Shown: in pieces, positions 1 through 5,901 of the stretch | How the letters are laid out: the number at the start of each line of letters is the position of its first letter | Position numbering within the stretch: the first letter of the stretch is position 1 | Notes under the pieces: generated by a model | Databases searched by the model: none | What the model saw: the letters and a program-made list of their open reading frames with translations, nothing else | Told to the model about the DNA's origin: nothing | Source: an archaeon | GTDB lineage: Archaea > Micrarchaeota > Micrarchaeia > Anstonellales > Bilamarchaeaceae | Direction of reading: 5' to 3' | Assembly (NCBI GenBank): GCA_020052325.1 | Contig: JAGVPF010000023.1 | Location: 1-7,487 of the forward strand | Length of the DNA: 7,487 nt | Position numbers and translations under genes: made by a program

Positions 1-316
1 GAAGAATGTTCAGCCTGCCAAAAAGAGTCAGCGCCTCGTCGTGGATGGTGCTCGTGAGGACCTTGGGGTCAGCCCCGGTCTCCCTGCAGCGCTTGATAAT
101 CTTGTCATCTACGTCCGTGATGTTCTGGATATGGTAGACCGAGAACCCCTTCCGTATCAGGTAGCGCTTGATTAGGTCGAACGACACGTATGCGCGGGCA
201 TGGCCGATATGGGCGCTGTCATATGGGGTAAGCCCGCACACGTACATTACGACGCGCTTCTCCTCGATGGGAGTGAATGGCTCGTGCTTCTTTGTAAGGG
301 AATTGAAGAGGTTCAT
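1..316 (-). CDS. cysS: Cysteinyl-tRNA synthetase, N-terminal part (runs off left edge)
   Basis: Class I aminoacyl-tRNA synthetase that charges tRNA-Cys with cysteine in the cytoplasm. The visible N-terminal 105 residues begin MNLFNSLTKKHEPFTPIE and contain MYVCGLTPYDSAHIGHARAY. This is the family signature: Cys27 corresponds to the first zinc ligand that selects cysteine, and HIGH (residues 36-39) is the ATP-binding motif. It is followed by the typical NITDVDDKII stretch of the Rossmann fold. The KMSKS motif and anticodon-binding domain lie beyond the window. The start at 316 is chosen because the overlapping upstream ATG (320) is out of frame, and a TATA box about 26 nt upstream of 316 predicts an essentially leaderless mRNA. 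It is divergent from the first DUF4870 gene. The family assignment is very secure; the 3' end is unseen. Confidence 0.96.
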   Translation of the reverse strand, partial: MNLFNSLTKKHEPFTPIEEKRVVMYVCGLTPYDSAHIGHARAYVSFDLIKRYLIRKGFSVYHIQNITDVDDKIIKRCRETGADPKVLTSTIHDEALTLFGRLNIL

Positions 317-341
317 CCATCGTTTTTCGCCCCTAAAAATA

Positions 342-349
342 TTTATAAA
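342..349. promoter_or_regulatory. Palindromic TATA box shared by cysS and the DUF4870 gene
   Basis: TTTATAAA reads the same on both strands and is the only good TATA element between the divergent starts. On the minus strand it ends 26 nt before the cysS ATG, which gives a leaderless transcript. On the plus strand it predicts a start near 374, about 20 nt before the next gene's ATG, so that mRNA has room for its Shine-Dalgarno site. The A-rich flank on its left (CTAAAAATA) could act as a BRE for the plus direction. Confidence 0.6.
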
Positions 350-380
350 GATACTATCCGAGTATAGGCTATTAGTATTC

Positions 381-387
381 AGGAGGT
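381..387 (+). promoter_or_regulatory. Strong Shine-Dalgarno site of the first DUF4870 gene
   Basis: AGGAGGT lies 6 nt before the ATG at 394, an ideal match to the anti-SD of 16S rRNA. It fixes the start. It is the clearest SD in the window; several neighbouring genes appear leaderless or nearly so. Confidence 0.8.
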
Positions 388-393
388 TTCTAT

Positions 394-759
394 ATGGCAG
401 GAGAGAAAGTTGAGGCAAAACCAGCTGCGGCAACACCCGCAAGCTCAGGCGTATCGGATGAAAGCAGATTGTGGTCGGCGCTGTGCTACGTATTCCCGGT
501 GCTCATGTTCCTTCTCGTTTACATAAGCGAGGACAAGAAGAAAGACAAGTTCCTCTTCTTCCACGCTTGGCAGAGCCTTCTGCTGGGGCTTGGCACCTGG
601 CTTGTCGCCATGGTGATTGCGGTCGTGACATTCGGCATAGGGGCTCTTTGCTTCCCGGTCATGCTGCTCGTCTGGCTATACTTCGCGTACAAGGCCTACC
701 AGGGAGAGAGGTTCGTGCTCCCGGTCATCGGCGAGTACGCAGAAAAGCAGATGAAGTAA
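394..759 (+). CDS. DUF4870 (Tic20-like) small membrane protein, copy 1
   Basis: A 121-residue membrane protein. An Ala/Pro-rich, probably disordered N-terminus (1-22) precedes three hydrophobic segments at about 27-44, 60-82 and 83-102. Between the first two is a charged loop (EDKKKDKF) and then FHAWQ (56-60), the most conserved motif of DUF4870 proteins. It ends with AYQGERFVLPVIGEYAEK, the family's usual tail. The molecular function of DUF4870 is not known; a distant relation to Tic20-type membrane proteins has been proposed. It is the nearest paralogue of the gene at 1446-1898, sharing the pattern FHAxQ ... G-x-R-F-x-(L/I)-P-x-IG. A T-rich terminator follows, so it is probably transcribed alone. 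The family call is confident; the role is unassigned. Confidence 0.82.
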   Translation: MAGEKVEAKPAAATPASSGVSDESRLWSALCYVFPVLMFLLVYISEDKKKDKFLFFHAWQSLLLGLGTWLVAMVIAVVTFGIGALCFPVMLLVWLYFAYKAYQGERFVLPVIGEYAEKQMK

Positions 760-769
760 AAAGATTCGG

Positions 770-808
770 TTTTTTCTTCTTTTTTCCTTATTATTTTTCC
801 CAATTTTT
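770..808 (+). terminator. U-tract terminator after DUF4870 copy 1
   Basis: A long pyrimidine run with several T5-T6 blocks starts 10 nt after the stop codon and has no strong hairpin. This is the usual archaeal form of intrinsic termination at oligo-U. Confidence 0.6.
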
Positions 809-852
809 CGCTAGTTCCCTGGATTTCACGGCTCGGTGCCAGGTCTTAACGC

Positions 853-860
853 ATTATAAA
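853..860 (+). promoter_or_regulatory. TATA-like element before the 154-aa membrane protein gene
   Basis: ATTATAAA lies 16 nt before the ATG at 876. The usual TATA-to-start distance would put transcription at about 880, slightly after that ATG. Either the element is used with short spacing or translation starts later, for example at the in-frame TTG at 891. The conflict is unresolved. Confidence 0.35.
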
Positions 861-875
861 CCTTGTTTTCGATGA

Positions 876-1340
876 ATGTCCGGTGATAATTTGGCATTCG
901 ATATCGGCAAATCACTTAAAGTTGCGATGATTCCGATTGTGATTCTTATCGCTATCGGAGTGTTTTCGAGCATAGTCGGGGCAATCCCCGTACTAAACTT
1001 GCTCATGTGCCTCGTAGGCATACCCTTGGCAATTGTCGGTTGGGTAGTGACTGCGTGGTCAGGATACAAGGCGGTGAAAGAAGCCCAGATGGACCTTGTC
1101 GGCGGTGCGATAACCGGCGGCCTCACAGCCCTCGTAGCGGGCGTCGTCAACGGCGTTGTCAGCTTCGTGCTCAACATGCTCGGCATGGGAGTCGGGGTCG
1201 CAACCGGCGGTGACGTCGGCGGCGCGGCGATAGGCGCTGGATTCGGCGCGATCATGATAGTGGTCGCCGTCGTGATAGGCACCATCATCGGCGTCGTGCT
1301 CGGCGCGATTGGAGCATTCGTCGCGGGCATGAAGAAGTAA
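876..1340 (+). CDS. Glycine-rich multi-pass membrane protein, unknown family
   Basis: A 154-residue, very hydrophobic protein that I cannot place in a named family with confidence. It has a short polar N-terminus (MSGDNLAFDIGKSLK) and then about four membrane spans near 17-37, 39-60, 75-103 and 118-150. A short amphipathic stretch, YKAVKEAQMD (64-73), separates the first and second pairs. The second half has dense small-residue patterns such as GGAITGGLTALVAG and GGAAIGAGFGA, typical of tightly packed glycine-zipper helices. The only charged C-terminal residues are KK. It sits between two DUF4870 paralogues in the same direction, but each gene has its own promoter-like and terminator-like sequence, so an operon is not implied. 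The start is uncertain because the TATA-like element is very close. A long minus-strand frame across it is a compositional shadow. Confidence 0.75.
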   Translation: MSGDNLAFDIGKSLKVAMIPIVILIAIGVFSSIVGAIPVLNLLMCLVGIPLAIVGWVVTAWSGYKAVKEAQMDLVGGAITGGLTALVAGVVNGVVSFVLNMLGMGVGVATGGDVGGAAIGAGFGAIMIVVAVVIGTIIGVVLGAIGAFVAGMKK

Positions 1341-1372
1341 TTTCTTCATTTTTTCTTATTTTTCCGTTTTTC
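1341..1372 (+). terminator. U-tract terminator after the 154-aa gene
   Basis: T-rich tract with blocks TTTTTT, TTTTT and TTTTT directly after the stop codon, without a stable hairpin, as after the preceding gene. Confidence 0.6.
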
Positions 1373-1416
1373 CCCATTTCCCTTAGTGGCAGCTCCGGGC
1401 GGGGCCATACGAATTG

Positions 1417-1423
1417 TTTAATA
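1417..1423 (+). promoter_or_regulatory. TATA box of DUF4870 copy 2
   Basis: TTTAATA is centred 26 nt upstream of the ATG at 1446, the spacing expected for a leaderless archaeal mRNA. No Shine-Dalgarno sequence is present before that ATG, which agrees. Confidence 0.6.
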
Positions 1424-1445
1424 CCATCAGCCCCAGGTATAGTCC

Positions 1446-1898
1446 ATGGCAAAACAGAGCGTTGCCGCTCCTGAAGAGGGCAAGAAACCCGCGCCCGAAG
1501 CTGCAAAGCCGGCCGCAGGGGAACCGAACGACGAATCCAGGATGATTGCCGCCATCTCGTACGTGTTCGGGGTTTTCGTCGCGGTCATCATCTTCCTCCT
1601 GAAAAAAGACGACCGGTTCGTCAAGTTCCATGCGGCGCAGGCCATCATGGTCGATTTGGCAGTCATGCTCATCAGCCTGGGCGTGTTTGTCGTCGGCTTT
1701 GGTTTGGCGATAGTCCTTGGCGTCTTATCTATGGGCATAGGGTTCTTCCTGGGATTCTGGCTGGTATGGCTTGGGCTGATGGTTTTCGGGCTGTGCATAC
1801 TGGCCATGCGGCTGTTCCTGGCATTCCAGGCATTCACGGGGAAGAGGTTTGGCATACCATTGATAGGCGCGCATGCGCAGAAGATTGCGATGAGCTAA
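1446..1898 (+). CDS. DUF4870 (Tic20-like) membrane protein, copy 2
   Basis: A 150-residue membrane protein. An Ala/Pro/Lys-rich tail (1-28) precedes NDESRMIAAISYVFGVF, a membrane helix (about 33-52), the charged turn KKDDRF, and FHAAQ (61-65), the DUF4870 hallmark. Further hydrophobic segments run to about 128, enough for three or four spans. The tail FTGKRFGIPLIGAHAQK matches that of the 394-759 gene. It is longer than that copy because of the extra hydrophobic stretch VLGVLSMGIGFFLGFWLVW. The two copies share domain order and motifs but are clearly diverged, so any duplication is old or each was acquired separately. Its TAA stop overlaps the TAG stop of the convergent DP2 gene. Biochemical function is unknown. 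Confidence 0.83.
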   Translation: MAKQSVAAPEEGKKPAPEAAKPAAGEPNDESRMIAAISYVFGVFVAVIIFLLKKDDRFVKFHAAQAIMVDLAVMLISLGVFVVGFGLAIVLGVLSMGIGFFLGFWLVWLGLMVFGLCILAMRLFLAFQAFTGKRFGIPLIGAHAQKIAMS

Positions 1899-4800
1899 AG
1901 GAAGTCCGAAAGCCCCATCTGCTTGACCTTGTCGTCCTCGAAAATGCTCTTTATCTCCCGCTCGAGGAGCTCCAGCCTCTGCTTGAGATACGCGGGCAGG
2001 TCGTACCTGGCGACTATCTCGCGCGATATCTCCAGGTACTTTTCTATGCCGCCCTTGTTTATCGTCAGAAGGAGGTTGCCCCCGCAGCGCGAGCATTTGC
2101 CCGCCAAAGGGACGCGGCGGAATATCGTGTTGCATGAGACGCAGCGGAAGGTCTGCCTTGAGAACGAGCGCAGGTTGCCGTAAAGGTCCGGGATGAAATG
2201 GCTCAATATCAGCCGCTCGGCCGCATCACGGGCATCCACAGGGCGGAGGCGCCCCTGCAGGCGGAACTGGATGTCTATCTTTTCCGGGATGGACTGCAGC
2301 TCCACGTATGCGGTCCGGATGTTGCCCACATCAAGGGTCCCGCCCGGGTGCGTGATTGGAAGCTCGAACTGCTCGCTGGTGCCAAGGACGTCCTTGACGG
2401 TCTTGAGCTTGATATCGCCAGGGGAAGCGAGACGCTCCGCCGCCTCATAGAACTCGAGGGGGTAGCGGGAGACGAACTCGATGCAGTGCGCCTCGTCGTC
2501 GACTTCCTTGGGGTTTATCTCCATCGAAAGGACGAGGGGGGTGTCCATGGTCCCGCCGCGCCGATCATCCAGGAACCGCCTGGAGAAGTTGATGAGGGCG
2601 TCCATGAGAAGCATGATGCAGTCCTCATCGCCGTCTGCGTTCCTCCGCTTTGCCGTGTGGAAATACGGGTGCCCGTACCCGACATTGGCCCGCGTGAAGC
2701 CAACAATCCGGCATAGCACGCCCGCGCTCGTGTGCGGCGACAACCCCACGCAGAAATGCCCTAACAGGTCGTCCTTCGTCTTGATGTTGTAGAACGCCTT
2801 GAGGCCATACAGGTTGACGAGCATGTCGTCGATGAAGTTCGCGACCCGCATGAAATATTCGACGCCGTTGCTTGCGAGCAGGATGTCCTGGTGGCGGAGG
2901 CAGACGGTCTGCAGATCGCTCTCCATGGGCTTGCCGGTATAATCCCGGTCATAACCCAGGGCACGTGCTTTCTGCAGGCCCAGCCCAACCTCCCTTGGGG
3001 TGAAATGCGTCAGCGGCACATCCGTCGCATCGAAGCGCGAGGTGCCGTCCCGGAAGACGTACACGTCGTGCTTGGCGCGGAGGAACCCCTTTTCCAGCCG
3101 CTCCGGAATGCGGACCGCGTTCGAGAGCCCTTTCACGCCCTTGACCTCATCCGGGGATGCGCCGGTCTTAGCCTTCGCCTGCTCGAAAAGCTCCAGAATA
3201 TCGACGGGCCTGCGGTCGTACGAGAGCGTCTTCATCTCGCAGTGCATCTCGAACTCGGACATGCGGCCGCATTTTGCGCACACGCGCTCCTCGACCGTGC
3301 GGGAGCCGCAGATGTCGCACCTCCGGTAGAAACCCAGGCGCTTGCATTTCGTGCAGCGCATGCGCGAGAGCTCGAGGTTTATCGTCTTCTCCCCTTCCCT
3401 GCCCTTGAGGGTGCGGTACTGCTTGCTCAGGCTCCGGTTCTTGAATGAGCCGGTGGGGAACAGCACATGCGGCGAGCCGTCCATCTTCCGCTCCTTCGCC
3501 TTCTCCGGACGCCCCATGCGCGCGCCGATGTACATCGGAGCCTTGGCCTTTATCCTGATGCCCGAAAGCGCGTTAACCGTCTCAAGAGGCGTCTTGCCTG
3601 ATTTGTCGAATGCGAAAAATGCGGACAGGTCCATATTCTCCGGGTTTTTCGAGCCCAGCGATGAGATGAGCGAATAGGCATCATCCCCCCCCACTATCAC
3701 GCGGCCATCGTGGACACGGTGCTCGACCAGGATTTCCTCAAGAACGCGCTTGGCTTCGTTTTTCTCAAGTGTGAGGGACAGGATTTTCCCGCCATCGCAT
3801 TCAAGGCGCCCGCCTTTAATCCATGCGGCGAGCTTTTCGAGCCCCTCGGATGAGATGTCGTGCCAGTGGTATGTGAAGGACGGGTGGAGCGGGATGCCGT
3901 GCGTCCTTGAGAATTCGAAGAGCGCCGGGGCGTCCATGCTGCCAGGAGGCTGGACCCCCTTCGATTCCATCTCGCGCTCCCACCATTCCTCGCAATACCC
4001 GCTGGGCATGAGCGGGTGGTTGGATTTGAGGAAATCCCCGTACGTGCAGAGCATGTCGCCCAGGAAAAGGATTTCCTCCACATCGGCCTTTATCGCGTAT
4101 GACTCGTCAAGGGTGCGGACTTTCATCACGCGGCCGTCTTTGAGCTTCACGACCGGAGGCTCGATGCCCTCATGGGCCGAGACCACGCATCCTTTTCCCG
4201 GCCGCTCGATTTTCATGTGCGTGCCGTAGGCGAGGAAATTGTCCAGGAGTATCATGGTGGCCGGATGCACGTTCTTGGCCATGAGGCAAGTTGTCTTGCT
4301 CCGCCCGTAGCGCAGCCTGAATCCTCCTTTGGCCGAAGGGTGGCTGAAAACCGGCCTCCCGGCCACAAGGCCCTCCATGTAGGTGAAATCCGGCTTAATC
4401 TCCACCTTGTCCTCCTTCTTCTTTATCTTGATGATTTTTTCGAGCCAGTCCCAGCCGAGCTTCAGCTTCTTCGAATACTTGAATAGCTTGGCGGCCTTGG
4501 CCGCGACCCCCTCGCACATGACAAGCGGAACGCCGCCCCGGATGCGATCGGTCTCGACCCCGGGCACGCCCCGGTATGTGGAAACCTCTATGTCCTCAGT
4601 GGGCTCACCGTCTATGCACACCGGGCAGTTCCCGGCAATCACCATGACATCGGCTTCTGGCGGCATGTACTGGAGGTGCGTCACGCGCGTCTCGTAGGTT
4701 GTGACCTCCTCGTAATAGCGGGCTATCTGCGAATCAGTGGCCCGGTAGTCGCCGACGTTGCAGACCTTCCGCGCTATATCGGCAAGGACGAGGCTGAGGG

Positions 4801-5245
4801 CGGCGGCCGTACCCCCCGCGCTGCGGATTGGGCCCGCATAATAAACGGCGACATAATCGCTCCCGTCCGGATTGCGCTTGATTCTGACTTTCGCGATGCC
4901 TTCGGTCGGGGCGACAAGCACGCCTTCGGTCAGGATGCCAAGGCCCGTTCGGACTGCCTGCTCGATAAGGACCTCCTTGGTCCCCCTCATGAGCTCGCCG
5001 GCTGCGATGCGCCTTGCGACCTCGAAGGCGATGTCCTCGCGCGCCATGCCGCTCGTTTCAAGATTGCGAATTATCTCGGTGACGCCTGGCGGGCCGACAA
5101 TCCCCTCGACGCGGGCCGCCACGTCCTTTGCAATCTTTATCTCGACATCGTCGGTGGGGTCGAAGCCCTTGGCGCGGGCTTCGCTTGCTACTGCGTAGGC
5201 CTTCTGCAGCCCCTCGCGCAGCATGTCGAAATATCCCTCGCTCAT
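1895..5245 (-). CDS. polC: DNA polymerase D large subunit DP2 (DNA polymerase II large subunit)
   Basis: Catalytic subunit of the archaeal replicative polymerase PolD (also called polD2/DP2), which works with the exonuclease subunit DP1 and PCNA. The 1116-residue length is complete and intein-free. The two-barrel polymerase core carries NADGDED (869-875), whose aspartates 871 and 873 are the metal-binding catalytic pair of the family. Cysteine clusters fit zinc modules at 207/210, at 631, 634, 643, 646, 656, 659 and 669, and at 1035, 1038, 1051 and 1054. The last eight residues, QMGLSDFL (1109-1116), match the PCNA-interacting peptide Qxx(L)xx(F)(L). I place the start at the ATG at 5245 (MSEGYFDMLREGL). 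The longer frame from a TTG at 5290 would begin upstream of the TATA box at 5274-5281. DP1 is not in this window. Long plus-strand frames across it are shadows. Confidence 0.98.
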   Translation of the reverse strand: MSEGYFDMLREGLQKAYAVASEARAKGFDPTDDVEIKIAKDVAARVEGIVGPPGVTEIIRNLETSGMAREDIAFEVARRIAAGELMRGTKEVLIEQAVRTGLGILTEGVLVAPTEGIAKVRIKRNPDGSDYVAVYYAGPIRSAGGTAAALSLVLADIARKVCNVGDYRATDSQIARYYEEVTTYETRVTHLQYMPPEADVMVIAGNCPVCIDGEPTEDIEVSTYRGVPGVETDRIRGGVPLVMCEGVAAKAAKLFKYSKKLKLGWDWLEKIIKIKKKEDKVEIKPDFTYMEGLVAGRPVFSHPSAKGGFRLRYGRSKTTCLMAKNVHPATMILLDNFLAYGTHMKIERPGKGCVVSAHEGIEPPVVKLKDGRVMKVRTLDESYAIKADVEEILFLGDMLCTYGDFLKSNHPLMPSGYCEEWWEREMESKGVQPPGSMDAPALFEFSRTHGIPLHPSFTYHWHDISSEGLEKLAAWIKGGRLECDGGKILSLTLEKNEAKRVLEEILVEHRVHDGRVIVGGDDAYSLISSLGSKNPENMDLSAFFAFDKSGKTPLETVNALSGIRIKAKAPMYIGARMGRPEKAKERKMDGSPHVLFPTGSFKNRSLSKQYRTLKGREGEKTINLELSRMRCTKCKRLGFYRRCDICGSRTVEERVCAKCGRMSEFEMHCEMKTLSYDRRPVDILELFEQAKAKTGASPDEVKGVKGLSNAVRIPERLEKGFLRAKHDVYVFRDGTSRFDATDVPLTHFTPREVGLGLQKARALGYDRDYTGKPMESDLQTVCLRHQDILLASNGVEYFMRVANFIDDMLVNLYGLKAFYNIKTKDDLLGHFCVGLSPHTSAGVLCRIVGFTRANVGYGHPYFHTAKRRNADGDEDCIMLLMDALINFSRRFLDDRRGGTMDTPLVLSMEINPKEVDDEAHCIEFVSRYPLEFYEAAERLASPGDIKLKTVKDVLGTSEQFELPITHPGGTLDVGNIRTAYVELQSIPEKIDIQFRLQGRLRPVDARDAAERLILSHFIPDLYGNLRSFSRQTFRCVSCNTIFRRVPLAGKCSRCGGNLLLTINKGGIEKYLEISREIVARYDLPAYLKQRLELLEREIKSIFEDDKVKQMGLSDFL

Positions 5246-5273
5246 AAACAGGCTCCCCGTAAAATTCGTATAG

Positions 5274-5281
5274 CATTTAAA
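5274..5281 (-). promoter_or_regulatory. TATA box of the DP2 gene
   Basis: Read on the minus strand this is TTTAAATG, centred about 32 nt before the ATG at 5245, so the predicted leader is only about 6 nt. GGGGAG (5253-5258 on the plus-strand numbering) lies 7 nt before the ATG and resembles a Shine-Dalgarno site. It would lie in the mRNA only if transcription starts slightly earlier than predicted. Confidence 0.55.
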
Positions 5282-5290
5282 GGTAATCAA

Positions 5291-5298
5291 ATTAATTA
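5291..5298 (+). promoter_or_regulatory. Possible TATA element for the tRNA-Met transcript
   Basis: ATTAATTA within an AT-rich patch is the only TATA-like sequence on the plus strand before tRNA-Met. It predicts a start near 5321 and so an unusually long pre-tRNA leader of about 90 nt. The patch also adjoins the divergent DP2 promoter. A hairpin, CTTGGCT / AGCCAAG (5302-5308 and 5320-5326), lies between the element and the predicted start. Confidence 0.35.
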
Positions 5299-5346
5299 AG
5301 ACTTGGCTTTTTCTGTTAGAGCCAAGCGAAACAGAGGGCCACCGAT

Positions 5347-5389
5347 GCCGAGGCCTTGCCGGACGGAATCCGTCCGCCAGAACCCCGGC
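5347..5389 (+). other. Structured leader before tRNA-Met
   Basis: GCCGAGG (5347-5353) can pair with CCCCGGC (5383-5389), six of seven pairs with one A-C mismatch. Inside, GGACGG (5361-5366) pairs with CCGTCC (5370-5375) around the loop AAT. Two 7-nt single-stranded sides separate the stems. The shape recalls a guide RNA pocket, but I see no ACA box after it and no kink-turn, so I do not call it H/ACA. GCCGAGG is also identical to the 5' acceptor strand of the following tRNA. The rest of 5299-5412 holds nothing else recognisable. Confidence 0.4.
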
Positions 5390-5412
5390 GCAGGTGAGAA
5401 ATGGGGATTCAC

Positions 5413-5600
5413 GCCGAGGTAGCTCAGTCGGCTAGAGTGCTCGACTCATAGGTAAAACCCGATGAGTGATGAGGCGGTGTTGCGAACGAACTCTCGTTCG
5501 CGGCATCTTGGGAACGGTCCGCCGTTCCCGAAGCGCCGATGATATTAATGCGCTCAACTGAGAGATCGAGAGGCCGGGGATTCGAATTCCCCCCTCGGCA
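5413..5600 (+). tRNA. tRNA-Met(CAT), elongator type, with one intron
   Basis: Exons 5413-5450 and 5565-5600 join to a 74-nt tRNA. The acceptor is GCCGAGG/CCTCGGC with discriminator A5600, and CCA is not encoded. The D arm GCTC/GAGT has a loop with G18 and G19. The anticodon stem is CTCGA/TCGAG with loop CTCATAA, giving anticodon CAT. The variable loop is AGGCC, and the T arm is GGGGA/TCCCC with the standard loop TTCGAAT. The acceptor starts G1-C72 and the anticodon stem lacks the three G-C pairs of the initiator, so this is the elongator. It also resembles known archaeal elongator tRNA-Met in its acceptor and anticodon loop. tRNA-Ile2 (CAT before modification) is the main alternative but fits less well. 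Confidence 0.93.
5451..5564 (+). other. Intron of tRNA-Met at position 37/38 (114 nt)
   Basis: A textbook BHB motif defines the ends. The central helix is CTCA (5445-5448) with TGAG (5559-5562). The 3-nt bulges are TAG, cut TA^G, and AGA, cut AG^A. These are substrates of the archaeal tRNA-splicing endonuclease. The intron is long and branched. TGAGTG (5463-5468) pairs with CGCTCA (5551-5556), and GGCG (5473-5476) with CGCC (5534-5537). Two hairpins sit above these: GCGAACGA/TCGTTCGC (5482-5501) and GGGAACGG/CCGTTCCC (5510-5529), the latter extended by CTT/AAG with one bulge. GTGATGA (5466-5472) matches a C box and CTGA (5558-5561) a D box. Both overlap predicted helices, so a guide RNA role is only a possibility. 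Confidence 0.9.
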
Positions 5601-5740
5601 TTTTTTTTAAATGACGATAGAGGACGAAGTCCTCTCTTCGGCATTTTTTTCCCACAGGGAAAAAATTGACGGACTTGACGCGAAGCGTCAAGCTGACGGC
5701 ATTTTCTATTGAAAATGACGATAGGGAACGTGGTTCCCTA
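5595..5740 (+). repeat. Hairpin cluster with partial repeats of the tRNA-Met 3' end
   Basis: After tRNA-Met come five close inverted repeats: AGAGGAC/GTCCTCT (5619-5635, loop GAA), TTTTTTCCC/GGGAAAAAA (5645-5665, loop ACA), CTTGACGC/GCGTCAAG (5674-5692, loop GAA), CATTTTC/GAAAATG (5700-5717, loop TATT) and TAGGGAAC/GTTCCCTA (5722-5740, loop GTG). Direct repeats link them. TCGGCATTTTTTT occurs at 5595-5607 (including the tRNA 3' end) and 5638-5650, with a shorter CGGCATTTT at 5697-5705. AAATGACGATAG occurs at 5609-5620 and 5713-5724. No gene is visible between 5609 and 5901; besides these repeats the stretch holds only a hairpin TTTTCC/GGAAAA (5779-5795) and the promoter at 5803. Confidence 0.75.
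5601..5608 (+). terminator. T8 tract after tRNA-Met
   Basis: Eight T residues begin directly after the discriminator base, the typical archaeal oligo-U terminator for a tRNA gene. Confidence 0.65.
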
Positions 5741-5802
5741 CCCCCATTTTTCCTTGGTCCCAGTCCTTCCCATATGCCTTTTCCTGAAGGGAAAACGCAA
5801 GC

Positions 5803-5808
5803 TATATA
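5803..5808 (+). promoter_or_regulatory. TATA box of the 79-aa zinc-ribbon gene
   Basis: TATATA predicts a start near 5832 and so a leader of about 70 nt before the ATG at 5902. The leader can form GCCCG (5856-5860) / CGGGC (5871-5875). It contains a Shine-Dalgarno-like GGTGA (5890-5894) 7 nt before the ATG, which decides the start against the upstream in-frame TTG at 5854. Confidence 0.55.
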
Positions 5809-5901
5809 CGCTTTGTTGAAGAATACCGCAACGCGACCGAACGCTGGCACTGATTGCCCGCGGAGACGAACGGGCGAAATCCCTTCGAAGGTGAAGAACA
5901 T

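Noticed and set aside
854..1330. 158-residue Thr/Pro-rich frame on the minus strand
   Set aside because: Antisense shadow of the glycine-rich membrane protein; low-complexity and with no start signal.
5246..5290. N-terminal extension of DP2 from TTG at 5290
   Set aside because: It would start upstream of the TATA box and encodes a sequence (MITFKCYTNFTGSLF) unlike a DP2 N-terminus.
5347..5389. H/ACA guide RNA before tRNA-Met
   Set aside because: The stem-pocket-stem shape is suggestive but there is no ACA box at the expected distance and no kink-turn or k-loop.
5619..5650. Bacterial-type rho-independent terminator
   Set aside because: The T run does not follow the hairpin directly, and archaeal termination uses oligo-U alone; T8 after the tRNA is sufficient.
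5595..5740. CRISPR-like array
   Set aside because: Repeats are short, unevenly spaced and diverged, and no cas gene is present.
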